The notes under the pieces: model-generated
Database searches by the model: none
Seen by the model: only the letters and a program-made list of their open reading frames with translations
Told to the model about the DNA's origin: nothing
Source: an uncultured Clostridia bacterium
GTDB lineage: Bacteria > Bacillota > Clostridia > TANB77 > CAG-465
Assembly (NCBI GenBank): GCA_934130595.1
Contig: CAKOYF010000014.1
Coordinates: forward strand, 1-36,579
Direction: 5' to 3'
Length of the DNA: 36,579 nt
In this document: positions 12,554 through 21,921 of the stretch, piece after piece
Layout of the letters: each line of letters starts with the position of its first letter
How positions within the stretch are numbered: the stretch's first letter is position 1
Translations under genes and position numbers: made by a program

Positions 12554-13021
12554 ATGCAAGATGAAGAAAAAAGTACAAAATATGAAGATATAATACTTCC
12601 AAATTTGTTGCAAATTGAAGCTTGGTATAGAGATGGTGCAACAGATAAAGAAGTATATGAAGCTTTGGGAATAGGTAAAACCACTTTTTATAAATATGTT
12701 AAAGAGCATCTTGAACTAAAAGAACTCCAAAAAAGAACAAAACCTATTGTTGACATAGAAGTAGAGAATATGTTACTTAAAAAAAGTTTAGGATATAAAG
12801 TAAATATATCTAAACCATTTAAAGTGAAACATATTGAATATAATGATAATGGCAAAAAAATTTCAGAAGATGAAGAAATTGTTTATGTAGATGAAGAAGT
12901 TTATATCCCACCGTCAGATACAGACATGATATTTTGGTTAAAAAATAGAAAACCATGTGTGTGGAGAGATAAACATGAAATAGAGCATAGTGGAGCTATA
13001 AGATTGGAAGATGTGTTGTAG
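12554..13021 (+). CDS. terS: Terminase small subunit
   Basis: This subunit recognises the packaging site on phage DNA and hands it to the large subunit. The protein has 155 residues. An N-terminal helix-turn-helix (about 18-52, IEAWYRDGATDKEVYEALGI then KTTFYKYVKEH) is followed by an oligomerisation region. The conserved tail IPPSDTDMIFWLKNRKPCVW, close to the end, is typical of Firmicutes small terminases. The large subunit begins at the base after its stop. It is transcribed from the late leader together with the upstream tRNA. Confidence 0.85.
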   Translation: MQDEEKSTKYEDIILPNLLQIEAWYRDGATDKEVYEALGIGKTTFYKYVKEHLELKELQKRTKPIVDIEVENMLLKKSLGYKVNISKPFKVKHIEYNDNGKKISEDEEIVYVDEEVYIPPSDTDMIFWLKNRKPCVWRDKHEIEHSGAIRLEDVL

Positions 13022-14812
13022 ATGAAATACACAGCTAAATATCTTATAGATAAAAGAATTGAAAAATGGAATGAGAATAATGTAGAAGTAAGACTTGAAG
13101 AAGATAAAAAGTTTAGGGATGCTGTTGGTAATGAGTTACTAAACAATAAAGAATTAAGAAAAGAAGTACAAGAAAATCCAGAGAAGTTGATAGAACTTCT
13201 CTTTTTTGTCGTAGATAAAGAGCAAAAGACAGTACCTTTTATATTAAATGATGTGCAAAAAGACTTCATAGGAAAGCTAAATAAGGCTAAAAAAGACTTT
13301 CAACAAGGAAAGATAGTAGATATATCTTTATTAGTATTAAAAGGTCGTCAACAAGGATTTACTACTCTTATAACAGCTTATCAACTTGCGAGTACAATAC
13401 TCAATAAGAATTTTCAAGGTTTTACAGTCGCAGACGAATCTTCAAATACTGAAGCAATATTCCAAAACAAAGCAAAATATCCTTATGAGCAATTACCAGA
13501 TATAGTAAAGCCAACAGAAAAGTTTAATAATAAAAGGCAATTGCTATTTGAAAAGTTAAATAGCTCATGGCAAGTAGATACAGCAACAGCTAATATGGGT
13601 AGATCTCGTACAGTAAATTTCTTTCATGGAAGCGAATGTGCTTTTTGGAGAGATGGTATTGCATTAATCCAAGCTGGTATTGGTGAAGCATTTACAAAGA
13701 ATTGCATCAAAATCTACGAGTCAACAGCAAATGGCTTTAATGAATTTAAAGCAATGTGGGATAGTAAAGCACATATAAATTGCTTTTACGAGTGGTGGAG
13801 AACACCAGAATACAGATTAGATATACCCACAACAGAGAAAAAAGAGTTTATGAATAATCTTAAAGTATCTAAAGAATGGATATTTGATAGGTTAAGATGG
13901 CTTAAAGATAAAAAGAAATTAGATAGTAGGCAACTTTACTGGTATTACAAGAAATATAGTGGATATATAGATAAAGAACTAATAAAGCAAGAGTATCCTT
14001 GTACCCCCGAAGAGGCTTTTTTGGCATCTGGTAATTGCGTTTTTGATAAAGAAGCAATTATAAGAAGAATAGCAGAGTTAAAAGAGCCTCTCAAACAAGG
14101 ATATTTTTCATATAAATATGACGGACTTAAAATAACAAAAATCAAGTGGCAAGATGATGTGAATGGCCCAATTAAAATATATAAATTACCTAAAATAGGC
14201 TATCCGTATGTTATTTCTGGAGATACAGCAGGAGATGGCTCGGATTTCTTTACAGGACAAGTTATAGAAAATACTTCTGGAGAACAAGTAGCAGTATATA
14301 AAGAAAAAACAGATGAGGTAGAATATACAAAGCAAATGTATTGCTTGGGAATGTACTATAAAGAGGCTTTAATAGGAATTGAAACTAATTTCAGTACTTA
14401 TCCACAACTTGAACTTGAAAGACTAGGATATAAAAGCTTCTATGTAAGAAAAGTTGAAGATACATCACAGGATAGAGTTAAAAAGTCATTTGGATTTAAA
14501 ACTACATCTTTAACAAGACCAATAATAATAGGAGATTTAAAAAGAGTATTAAAAGAGCATTTAGATAAAATCAATGATAAAGACACTTTAGATGAACTTT
14601 TAGTGTTTATAAAGAACGATAAAGGTCGAGAAGAAGCACAAGTTGGTTATCATGATGACTTAGTAATGGCTCTTGCAATTGTATATTATATTAGAGAACA
14701 ACAAAGAACTTATGTAGAAAAACCAGAACTACACAAGGAATTTTACAATTTTGAAATAGAAAGAGAAGACAACTATCAGGGAGATAGAGGAAGTGAGGAA
14801 GTAATAATATGA
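13022..14812 (+). CDS. terL: Terminase large subunit
   Basis: This packaging motor ATPase and nuclease has 596 residues. The Walker A-like GRQQGFTT is at 108-115, Walker B-like VNFFHGSECAF at 198-208 (E205), and the coupling motif STANG at 234-238. The C-terminal RNase H-like nuclease shows D401 in SGDTAGDGSD, E454 in IGIETNFST, and H544-D545-D546 in GYHDDLVMA. All expected acidic residues are present, so the enzyme should be active. It starts directly after the small subunit, with only a weak ribosome site, suggesting coupling. It overlaps the next gene by 4 bases. The size (about 600) is at the upper end for phage terminases. Confidence 0.95.
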   Translation: MKYTAKYLIDKRIEKWNENNVEVRLEEDKKFRDAVGNELLNNKELRKEVQENPEKLIELLFFVVDKEQKTVPFILNDVQKDFIGKLNKAKKDFQQGKIVDISLLVLKGRQQGFTTLITAYQLASTILNKNFQGFTVADESSNTEAIFQNKAKYPYEQLPDIVKPTEKFNNKRQLLFEKLNSSWQVDTATANMGRSRTVNFFHGSECAFWRDGIALIQAGIGEAFTKNCIKIYESTANGFNEFKAMWDSKAHINCFYEWWRTPEYRLDIPTTEKKEFMNNLKVSKEWIFDRLRWLKDKKKLDSRQLYWYYKKYSGYIDKELIKQEYPCTPEEAFLASGNCVFDKEAIIRRIAELKEPLKQGYFSYKYDGLKITKIKWQDDVNGPIKIYKLPKIGYPYVISGDTAGDGSDFFTGQVIENTSGEQVAVYKEKTDEVEYTKQMYCLGMYYKEALIGIETNFSTYPQLELERLGYKSFYVRKVEDTSQDRVKKSFGFKTTSLTRPIIIGDLKRVLKEHLDKINDKDTLDELLVFIKNDKGREEAQVGYHDDLVMALAIVYYIREQQRTYVEKPELHKEFYNFEIEREDNYQGDRGSEEVII

Positions 14813-15069
14813 TTTATTTACTTATTGGTATGATACTAGCATTATTATTTATGACTTGTGAGTCAATATTAATACTTATAGCATACTATCTGGGACTAAA
14901 ATATGGTCAAAAAATAAGTTTTGATGAAAGAGTAGATAATTACTCTAATGAAGAAGAAAATGCTTTAAAAGACGATATTGAAAGAATTAAGCAAAACGAA
15001 GAAATATTGATCAATAATGTTGAAGCTTACGATGGAACAGACAAAGGGCAAAAAGATTTTATAAAGTAG
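14809..15069 (+). CDS. Small membrane protein between terminase and portal
   Basis: The protein has 86 residues. One or two hydrophobic segments (about 2-30, IYLLIGMILALLFM then ESILILIAYYLGL) precede an acidic helical tail. It overlaps the terminase stop by ATGA and ends 11 bases before the portal. Its position within the packaging block suggests a virion-assembly or envelope-related accessory role; no family recognised. Confidence 0.65.
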   Translation: MIYLLIGMILALLFMTCESILILIAYYLGLKYGQKISFDERVDNYSNEEENALKDDIERIKQNEEILINNVEAYDGTDKGQKDFIK

Positions 15070-15080
15070 GAGGGTAAGAT

Positions 15081-16865
15081 ATGATAGAGATAGAAGAAAT
15101 AGATTTAGATAATTGTAATCCTACTTCAATTTGGCAAGAGTATCAAAGAGGAATAAACTACAACAGAAGAAAGAATCTTTATACGAATACAGATAGGAAT
15201 TACAACTTCTTTCATGGCAAGCAATGGGAGAACGCGAAGCTTGGGGATATGAGTCCCATTGTAATAAATGTAATTAAACCTATTGTTAAATATAAAGTGG
15301 GTGTGATAAACCAAAATGCTTACAGTGTTGTGTTTAGTCCTTCGTATTTAGAAAGCAATGCTAAAGAGGCAAATAAGCTATGCGAATTATTATCTAAACA
15401 TACAGATAGATTTTTTGAAAATCAAAATATTACATCAAAATTAAGAACTATTGTAAAAGATGCTTGTATAAACTCCGAGGGCGTCTTTTTTATGTATTTT
15501 GATGAAAATGAAGGTGAAGATGGAGAGGTTATAGGCGAAGTAGTAGATAAAAATAATATTTATTATGGTGATGAAACAAATGAAAATATTGAAGAACAAC
15601 CATACATTATAATAGCTTTTCGAAAGCCTGTAAGTGTAGTAAGAGAAGAAGCTCAATTAAAAGGCGTATCAAAAGAAGATATTGAACTTATAGTATCAGA
15701 TGATGAGAAAAAGGAAAGAGCAGGATATACAAACAACACAAATAATGAGGAGCTTACTCCAATGTGTTTAGAACTTTTGAAATTGTATAAAAAAGTGAAC
15801 GAAGATGGAGTAAAAACAGTTCATTTTACAAAATGTACAAAGTTTGTAGAAATAGAAAAAGGACAAGATACAAAGATGAAACTTTATCCGGTAGCGCATT
15901 TTGTATGGGAAGAAGAAAAAGGAAATGCAAGAGGTATGGGGGATGTAGAACCAAACATACCAAACCAAATTGAAATAAACAAAACAGAGATGAGAAGAGC
16001 CATCATTGTTAAGAACTCTGCTTATCCTAAACTTGCATATAACAAGAGTTATATCAAAAATTTAAAATCATTAAACCAAGTTGGAGCATCGATTGAGATA
16101 GAGGGAGCAGGGGTTGATGATATAAGAAAATACATAGGATATATAAATGGTACTTCAATGAGTTCAGATAGTAAATACTTACTTGACGAATTGGTGAATT
16201 ATACACAAAATATGGCTGGTGCTGGGGATAATGCTTCAGGCAATATAGACGTTACACAGACAAGTGCGAAAGCAATACTTGCAGTGCAACAAGCACAAGA
16301 ACAACCTTTAAATGAACAATTATATAGATTTAAAGAGTTTTTGGAAAGTATAGCGCGAATTTATTTAGATATGCTTCAAAATTATATGATAAATGGTTTA
16401 ATTATATCAGATGATGTAGAACAACAAGCTGTAGATGAGATGGGGAATATTACTACAGAAACTGTTACTGTAGGAATACCAGTATCTTATGAAACATTAA
16501 ACGAATTAAAGACAAATGTTAAGGTAGATATAACACCAACTACACCATTTAGTAAAATGGATATGGAACAGTCGCTTGAAAATTTATTCACAGCAGACAA
16601 GATTACCTTTGAAGAGTGGGTAAATGCATTACCTTATGACTCAAGTTATCCGAAAAAAAGATTGGAAGAAATAATCAAACAAAGAGAGCAAACCAAAAAA
16701 GATATATCAATGATGCAACAAAATGCACAAAATCAAATGATACAAATACAAGGATTATTAAATCAACAAGCAAGACAAGAAGATATATCAAATATAGCAA
16801 ATCAAGGAAATGAGAACATAAGACAATTTCAAAATTATCTTCAACAAGCAGGAGGTCAAAAATAA
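15081..16865 (+). CDS. Portal protein
   Basis: The 594-residue protein forms the dodecameric ring through which DNA enters and leaves the head. The N-terminus shows the portal pattern of a short acidic start, then YNRRKNLYTNTDRNYNFFHG and the PIVINVIKPIVKYKVGV helix. A middle clip/wing region includes the block FVWEEEKGNARGMGDVEPNI. It ends in a Gln-rich tail (from about residue 545) that may form the internal barrel, as in podoviral P22-like portals. Directly after terminase, this is its expected place. It ends with TAATG shared with the next microgene. Confidence 0.88.
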   Translation: MIEIEEIDLDNCNPTSIWQEYQRGINYNRRKNLYTNTDRNYNFFHGKQWENAKLGDMSPIVINVIKPIVKYKVGVINQNAYSVVFSPSYLESNAKEANKLCELLSKHTDRFFENQNITSKLRTIVKDACINSEGVFFMYFDENEGEDGEVIGEVVDKNNIYYGDETNENIEEQPYIIIAFRKPVSVVREEAQLKGVSKEDIELIVSDDEKKERAGYTNNTNNEELTPMCLELLKLYKKVNEDGVKTVHFTKCTKFVEIEKGQDTKMKLYPVAHFVWEEEKGNARGMGDVEPNIPNQIEINKTEMRRAIIVKNSAYPKLAYNKSYIKNLKSLNQVGASIEIEGAGVDDIRKYIGYINGTSMSSDSKYLLDELVNYTQNMAGAGDNASGNIDVTQTSAKAILAVQQAQEQPLNEQLYRFKEFLESIARIYLDMLQNYMINGLIISDDVEQQAVDEMGNITTETVTVGIPVSYETLNELKTNVKVDITPTTPFSKMDMEQSLENLFTADKITFEEWVNALPYDSSYPKKRLEEIIKQREQTKKDISMMQQNAQNQMIQIQGLLNQQARQEDISNIANQGNENIRQFQNYLQQAGGQK

Positions 16866-16993
16866 TGAATTGTAAAGAATGTAAAATTGACATGTGGTTT
16901 GATAAGGTTGTAGATAATGGTTATAAATTTATATGTAGAAAGTGTGGAAAAAAAGTTATACAAACTGAAGAAGAACTGCAAAAAGAATATGAA
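16865..16993 (+). CDS. 42-residue zinc-ribbon microprotein
   Basis: The start ATG overlaps the portal stop by one base (TAATG), and the portal tail supplies AGGAGG 8 bases upstream. The peptide has two CxxC pairs (C3, C6 and C24, C27) in MNCKECKIDMW and FICRKCGKK, the spacing of a zinc ribbon. A short helix follows and the frame ends at TGA. It is followed by a terminator. Tiny zinc ribbons in this position occur in other Firmicutes phages, but the role is unknown. Confidence 0.6.
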
Positions 16994-17017
16994 GAAAAAA
17001 ATAAAAAAGATTAATTA

Positions 17018-17052
17018 GCAACTATCAAGTAAAAATTGACAGTTGCTTTTTA
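17018..17052 (+). terminator. Intrinsic terminator after the portal block
   Basis: AGCAACT pairs with AGTTGCT, and after one mismatch TCAA pairs with TTGA, enclosing a short A-rich loop. A TTTTTAT tract follows. It separates packaging/portal genes from scaffold/capsid genes and may set their relative levels. The next 80 bases hold a small AGTCC/GGACT hairpin just before the scaffold ribosome site. Confidence 0.65.
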
Positions 17053-17130
17053 TATGCTCCAAAACATGTATATGAGGGTAAAAGGTTATCAAGGCAGTCC
17101 GACAGGACTTAAAACAAGGAGGAATTTAAG

Positions 17131-18024
17131 ATGGAAGAAAATAACGAAGAAGTTATTGTCGACGATACATCCGTTGACACAAAAAATCCTACTGAAAATG
17201 TAGAAGAAAATGAAGAAGTGGTAGGTACACTTGAAGATACTTCAGAAACAGATGCTAGCAAAGTAGAAGAGGAAAAAGATAGTGTAAAAGAAAAACTTTA
17301 TACACAAAAAGAATTGCAAGAAGCTATTGACAGAAATGTAAAGGGAAGACTTGCGAGAGCAGAAAATGAGTATGCTAAAAAAATTCAAGAGTATGAAGAC
17401 CTAGCTTATACCTTAAGAAAAGGTATGGGAAAAGATGACGGGAACGTCCAAGACTTAAATAAAGATTTAAGAAAATTTTATAAAGAACAAGGAATAGAAA
17501 TTCCAGAGGTAATATCAAGAGGACTTTCTGAAAGAGAAGAAAAGATACTTGCCAAAGCAGAAGCAGAAGAAATTATAAGTGGAGGCGAAGAGTATATTAA
17601 TCAAATTGCTAATGAAATTTATAATATTCCAGCAGAAAAACGTACTATAAAGCAAAAAGAAATTTTTGAAAGTTTAGGTAAACATATGATGCAAGAAAAG
17701 GCAAAAGCTCAATTAAAAGAAAAAGGTATAGATGAGTCGATTTTAAAAGACAACTCATTTAAAGAGTTTGCTAATAAATTTACAGCTCAGACATCTATTG
17801 GAGATATATATGATATGTATCAAAAAATAAATGCAAAAGAAGTGGTAGAAACTCCCAAAAGAGAGAGGCCTGCTTCTACTGGAAGTACTAAGACAATTGC
17901 TAAAACAAATACAATTAAAGAGTATTATACAGAAGAAGAAGCAAGTAAATTTACTCAAAGAGAGCTTATGGATAATCCAGAACTTTTAAAAGCAATTGAA
18001 GATAGTATGGCTAAATGGAAATAA
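17131..18024 (+). CDS. Capsid scaffolding protein
   Basis: The 297-residue protein is highly charged and helical. An acidic N-terminal third (residues 1-55) is followed by a coiled coil (KELQEAIDRNVKGRLARAEN). A Lys/Ser/Thr-rich low-complexity segment leads into a C-terminal helix. This composition and the position immediately before the major capsid gene identify a scaffold that directs procapsid assembly and then leaves. Sequence conservation in this class is low, so the call relies on composition and gene order. A perfect AGGAGG site gives high expression. Confidence 0.8.
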   Translation: MEENNEEVIVDDTSVDTKNPTENVEENEEVVGTLEDTSETDASKVEEEKDSVKEKLYTQKELQEAIDRNVKGRLARAENEYAKKIQEYEDLAYTLRKGMGKDDGNVQDLNKDLRKFYKEQGIEIPEVISRGLSEREEKILAKAEAEEIISGGEEYINQIANEIYNIPAEKRTIKQKEIFESLGKHMMQEKAKAQLKEKGIDESILKDNSFKEFANKFTAQTSIGDIYDMYQKINAKEVVETPKRERPASTGSTKTIAKTNTIKEYYTEEEASKFTQRELMDNPELLKAIEDSMAKWK

Positions 18025-18059
18025 AACTATTCCCTTAATAAGAAATGGAGGGAACAAAC

Positions 18060-18887
18060 ATGGCTATTACACATTTTCAAAGAACAGTGTGGTCTGCAAA
18101 AATTCAAACTGCACTTGAAACAACAACAGGACTAAAAAATCACTCCGACTACGAATACGAAGGAGAAATAAAAGGAGCTAAAGAAGTAAAAATATTGGGT
18201 GTACAAAGACCAACTATTTCTACTTACGTACCTGGTACAAAATTAACTAGAGAACAAGGTACAGATAACTCTCAAATATTAAAAATAGATCAATTTAGAT
18301 ACTTTAACTTTGATGTTGAAGATATAGATCAAGCACAATCACAAAAAGGATTACTTGCAACTCTAACAGCAGAGGCAGGCAAGGGATTAGCTGAGGAAGC
18401 TGACAAATATATAGCTAAAGTAGTTAAGGATGCAGTAGATGCAGGAGAAGTACAAGCATCTGCATCAGCGGTTAACGTAACTAAAACTAATGCTATTGCT
18501 ACATTAGAAGAAGCATTAACAGTTTTATATGCAAACAATGTTAAAACTAATGAGGAACTTTATTATGAAGTAACTCCAAAAGTATTCTCACTAATGAGAC
18601 AAAGCATGACTGAACTTGCAACAACTAACGTTGAAATGATTAAGAAGGGTGCAGTAGGTAAATATGGTAATGCATTAATTTGCATAGATAATAATTTACC
18701 AGAATTTGATGACAAATCAAAAGGTATGTTCTTAAGAACTAAAAAAGCTGTTGCTTATGCAGGTCAAATTGAATCTACTGAAGCATATAGACCTGAGGAT
18801 TCATTCTCAGATGCTGTTAAAGGTTTATTTGTATTTGGTGCTAAAGTTGTACGTCCTGAACAAATTTATGTTGTAAAAGTAGCTTAA
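18060..18887 (+). CDS. Major capsid protein
   Basis: The 275-residue protein starts at 18060, with GGAGGG 7 bases upstream; an earlier in-frame ATG at 18045 would overlap that site. The sequence (MAITHFQRTVWSAKIQTALE, then a region rich in Ala/Thr/Lys with QAQSQKGLLATLTAEAGKGL) looks like the HK97-fold coat proteins of Firmicutes phages. Codon use is notably less AT-skewed, as expected for the most abundant virion protein. It follows the scaffold and is followed by a strong terminator and a tRNA. Confidence 0.85.
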   Translation: MAITHFQRTVWSAKIQTALETTTGLKNHSDYEYEGEIKGAKEVKILGVQRPTISTYVPGTKLTREQGTDNSQILKIDQFRYFNFDVEDIDQAQSQKGLLATLTAEAGKGLAEEADKYIAKVVKDAVDAGEVQASASAVNVTKTNAIATLEEALTVLYANNVKTNEELYYEVTPKVFSLMRQSMTELATTNVEMIKKGAVGKYGNALICIDNNLPEFDDKSKGMFLRTKKAVAYAGQIESTEAYRPEDSFSDAVKGLFVFGAKVVRPEQIYVVKVA

Positions 18888-18893
18888 TTTTTT

Positions 18894-18925
18894 AGGGAGT
18901 TCAAATTAGGACTCCCTCTTTTTTT
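18894..18925 (+). terminator. Strong terminator after the major capsid gene
   Basis: AGGGAGT (18894-18900) pairs with ACTCCCT (18911-18917) around a 10-base loop, and a run of T follows from 18919. It lies between the major capsid gene and tRNA-Gln and would raise capsid mRNA relative to the downstream genes. Confidence 0.8.
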
Positions 18926-18931
18926 ATATAT

Positions 18932-19005
18932 TGAAGGATAGTCAAAAGGTAAGACAATAGTCTTTGACACTATGAGTGCAGGTTCGAGTCCTGCTCCTTC
19001 AACCA
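18932..19005 (+). tRNA. tRNA-Gln (anticodon TTG)
   Basis: A good cloverleaf is present. The acceptor TGAAGGA/TCCTTCA is perfect. The D stem GTC/GAC has GG in its loop. The anticodon stem ATAGT/ACTAT is perfect with loop CTTTGAC, giving anticodon TTG at 18964-18966. The T arm is GCAGG-TTCGAGT-CCTGC, and CCA is encoded at 19003-19005. It sits inside the late structural operon, and the ribosome site of the next gene follows 2 bases later. It reads CAA, the main Gln codon in the Gln-rich virion proteins downstream. Confidence 0.9.
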
Positions 19006-19021
19006 TGAGGAGGATTTTTAA

Positions 19022-19384
19022 ATGGATAAAATAGGTAAAAGCAAAAATGTGGAATTTAAGAAAGTAATATTAAGTCCATCAATGCAAATGTTTTTAGGTA
19101 TTAAGGTAAAGAAGGATACTTATTTAGATGAACCAGAATTTATAACAGCGGATGGAAAAGGTAAAATAAAGCAAACAATAAAAGATTTAAAACTTACAAC
19201 AAAAGTTACAAGAGAGTATGAAGTTATGGGAATCAAAACAGTTGAAAAGACTGTTTTAACACAAGAGCTTCATGAAGGCACAGAACTTGTTTGGGGAGAA
19301 GAAGAAGGATACGTAATAAGTCCATATAAAATGGCTACGGTGCCAGAAGTAATAGAGAGTTTAGAGGCGATTAAAGATATTTAA
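19022..19384 (+). CDS. Small virion-assembly protein, unknown
   Basis: The 120-residue protein has a GAGGAGG site immediately after the tRNA. It is beta-rich with many Lys (VEFKKVILSPSMQMFLGIKV). The position after the major capsid protein suits a capsid decoration or head-completion role, but I recognise no family. It lies 13 bases before the gp4-like gene. Confidence 0.7.
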   Translation: MDKIGKSKNVEFKKVILSPSMQMFLGIKVKKDTYLDEPEFITADGKGKIKQTIKDLKLTTKVTREYEVMGIKTVEKTVLTQELHEGTELVWGEEEGYVISPYKMATVPEVIESLEAIKDI

Positions 19385-19397
19385 GGAGTTGATATAA

Positions 19398-19994
19398 ATG
19401 ACATTAATTGAAGTTATAAAACAAGCTTTAGCACTTGCAGATGAGTATTCAAAAGATGCAGGATATGAGCAAATGTACACAGAAGATGAAGACTTTCAAC
19501 AGAAATTAAAACTTCTTTTTGCTCAACCATATCAAGAGCTTTCACAAATAAAGAAGATAAAAAAACAAAAGACATATACAGTTAAAGTAAATGATAATTC
19601 AGAAGATAGATATAGTGCATATAGTTTACCAGTTGATGTATATAAGATTAAAGAAATAGTAGTACAAGATGTAAATACTAACAAGTTAATAGATGGAGAT
19701 TATTATTTACAAAACAAAAAGATATATTTAAATGACTCGTTAGAAGCAAATTATATATTGGTTTATTATGCTTATCCTGAAGTAATAAAAGACGAAACAG
19801 AAGATGATTTTGAACTTGAAATAGATCAAGATGTTCAAATGATATTACCATATAAGGCAATAGATAATATATTAAAAACAGATCCTAGTGCAGACTATAC
19901 AGCGTTTAAACAGGCTTATGAGGATGCAATAAATAGATTAGATTTAAGTGAAACTGGGTTGCTTGTAAGTGTTAAAAATGATTATGATTTCTAG
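19398..19994 (+). CDS. Head-completion / tail adaptor protein (P22 gp4-like by position)
   Basis: The 198-residue protein is helical at the N-terminus (LIEVIKQALALADEYSKDAG). A middle beta domain (YTVKVNDN through YILVYYAYPEVI) leads to a final helical part (PYKAIDNILKTDPSADYTAF). Size, domain order and the position between capsid and a 633-residue tail-hub protein match the tail accessory factor of short-tailed phages, which plugs onto the portal. Direct sequence similarity to P22 gp4 is not claimed. A connector of another phage type is possible. Confidence 0.65.
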   Translation: MTLIEVIKQALALADEYSKDAGYEQMYTEDEDFQQKLKLLFAQPYQELSQIKKIKKQKTYTVKVNDNSEDRYSAYSLPVDVYKIKEIVVQDVNTNKLIDGDYYLQNKKIYLNDSLEANYILVYYAYPEVIKDETEDDFELEIDQDVQMILPYKAIDNILKTDPSADYTAFKQAYEDAINRLDLSETGLLVSVKNDYDF

Positions 19995-20005
19995 GAGGTG
20001 ATAAT

Positions 20006-21907
20006 ATGGCAAACATGATGACAAGACTTTATTCAGATTTAGCTGGTTGTGATTTTACTAACGATCCTGCAAAAGTATCACTTAATAGAAGTCCAAACTG
20101 TGTAAATATGTATAAAGACTATACAAGTACAGATGGAAATTGTATACAAACAAGACCGGGATTAACGCCAATGTTTGAAAGAAATGCAAAAACGTATTTA
20201 ACGATTTCTAAGAAAGACTATAAATGCAAAGTAAATGGTATTTTTGTGTTTAAAAAAGAACACCAAAAGAAAATATTGTTTCATATAAATAATAATTTAT
20301 ATGTTAGCGATTATCCATTTCAAATCTATACATCTACTGGAATATTATCAGAGAATATGAACGACGAAAAAAGCTCTTTTGTTGTATTTGAAAATAAGCT
20401 ATATATAAATGATGGAAAAAACTATTTTGTATATGATGGTGAAACGTTAAAAAACGTATCTGAAGAAGCTTTTATTCCTACCACTACTATATCAAGAAAA
20501 CCTAGTGGAGGAGGTGTTTTATATCAAGACGTAAATGTTTTGACTGGCAGAAGAAAAAACAGCTTTTGTTCAGATGGAGAAACCAAAGAATATTATTTAG
20601 ATACAAAACTATTAGATGATGAAGCAGTCAAAGTATATGTAAATGACATTGAGGTTAGCTCAAGTGAATATAGTGTGAATAGAGTGAATGGAGTTGTTAC
20701 CTTTAATGTAGCTCCTGCTCTCCCATTGACAGATGGACAAGATAATGTAATAATTGAATTTTCAAAATGGGGAACAGACTATAAGGATAGGATTGCTAAT
20801 TGTAAAAGAAGTATTGTATTTGATAATCGTATATTTTTTACAGGAAATCAACAATATCAAAATGCTATATTTCATTGTGAATTAAACAATCCTGCTTATA
20901 TAAGTGATTTAGCTTATTATCAAGATGGTACAACAGATAGTGCTATAAAAGATTTTACAGTAGGAAATAATTTGTTATGGGTTTTTAAAGAAAGTTCTCA
21001 GCAAAATGATACGATTTTTTATCATACTCCAACAATTGATGCTGATGAGGGGAAAATATATCCTTCTAAACAAGGAAACATTAGTACGGGATGTATATCT
21101 AGATGCTTGAATTTTAATGATGACATCGTGTTTTTAAGTGCGTTAGGGCTAGAAGGAATTACTGGAAATATAGATAGTGAACAATTGATAAATCATAGAA
21201 GCACATTAATCGATGGAAAATTTATAAATGAAAGCAATTATTCAGATGCAATAATGATAGAATGGAAGGGATATTTGTTAATATTAGTAAATAGCTCGAT
21301 CTATTTAGCAGATTCAAGACAAGTGTTTCAAAATACAAAGGGAGAATATGAATATGAATGGTATTATTGGAATTTCTGTGAAAATTTTAAAGAAAATTTT
21401 GGTTCTCCATGCATGATTCAAAGCATTGATGAAGAGCTTTTGATTGGTACAACTAAAGGATTTATATATAAGCTTGATAGAGCATCGCAAATAGATGAAG
21501 AAGAAATAAATGTGAATAGTTTAAAAGTTGAACGTAGTAATATTTATTCATGTTGGCAAACACCGTATGATATTTTTGGAGATACTAACAATTTAAAAAC
21601 AACAAACAAAAGAGGTGGAATTGCAAAAATAAAAACAATTCCAAACAGTAAAGTAAAAGTAGCTGTACAAACTAATAGAAAAGCAGAAAAGTTTATAAAA
21701 GAATATTCTGCAAATGGTTTTGATTTCAATAATATAGATTTTAATAATTTTACTTTTACATTAAAAGATATGAGTTACATTGTTTTTAAAATAAAGATGA
21801 AAAAATTTATAGATTTAACTTTAAAATTTTATTCAGAAGATAGACCTTTTGGGCTATATGATGCTACAATTGAAGTTTTTCAAGGAAGCTATGTAAAGAG
21901 GACGTAA
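20006..21907 (+). CDS. Tail hub / head-closure protein (P22 gp10-like by position)
   Basis: The 633-residue protein is almost all beta. It shows repeated strand-loop blocks with Trp/Tyr, consistent with a beta-propeller (KCKVNGIFVFKKEHQKKILF; FVVFENKLYINDGKNYFVYD; KRSIVFDNRIFFTGNQQYQN; NLLWVFKESSQQ; DDIVFLSALGLEGITG; EELLIGTTKGFIYKLD). Large propeller-like hub proteins follow the gp4-type adaptor in podoviruses and carry the tail spikes or fibres. The N-terminus (MTRLYSDLAGCDFTNDPAKV) is conserved-looking. The assignment is from fold pattern and gene order; it could instead be a stabilising tail protein of unknown type. Confidence 0.65.
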   Translation: MANMMTRLYSDLAGCDFTNDPAKVSLNRSPNCVNMYKDYTSTDGNCIQTRPGLTPMFERNAKTYLTISKKDYKCKVNGIFVFKKEHQKKILFHINNNLYVSDYPFQIYTSTGILSENMNDEKSSFVVFENKLYINDGKNYFVYDGETLKNVSEEAFIPTTTISRKPSGGGVLYQDVNVLTGRRKNSFCSDGETKEYYLDTKLLDDEAVKVYVNDIEVSSSEYSVNRVNGVVTFNVAPALPLTDGQDNVIIEFSKWGTDYKDRIANCKRSIVFDNRIFFTGNQQYQNAIFHCELNNPAYISDLAYYQDGTTDSAIKDFTVGNNLLWVFKESSQQNDTIFYHTPTIDADEGKIYPSKQGNISTGCISRCLNFNDDIVFLSALGLEGITGNIDSEQLINHRSTLIDGKFINESNYSDAIMIEWKGYLLILVNSSIYLADSRQVFQNTKGEYEYEWYYWNFCENFKENFGSPCMIQSIDEELLIGTTKGFIYKLDRASQIDEEEINVNSLKVERSNIYSCWQTPYDIFGDTNNLKTTNKRGGIAKIKTIPNSKVKVAVQTNRKAEKFIKEYSANGFDFNNIDFNNFTFTLKDMSYIVFKIKMKKFIDLTLKFYSEDRPFGLYDATIEVFQGSYVKRT

Positions 21908-21921
21908 AGGAGGAATATAGA

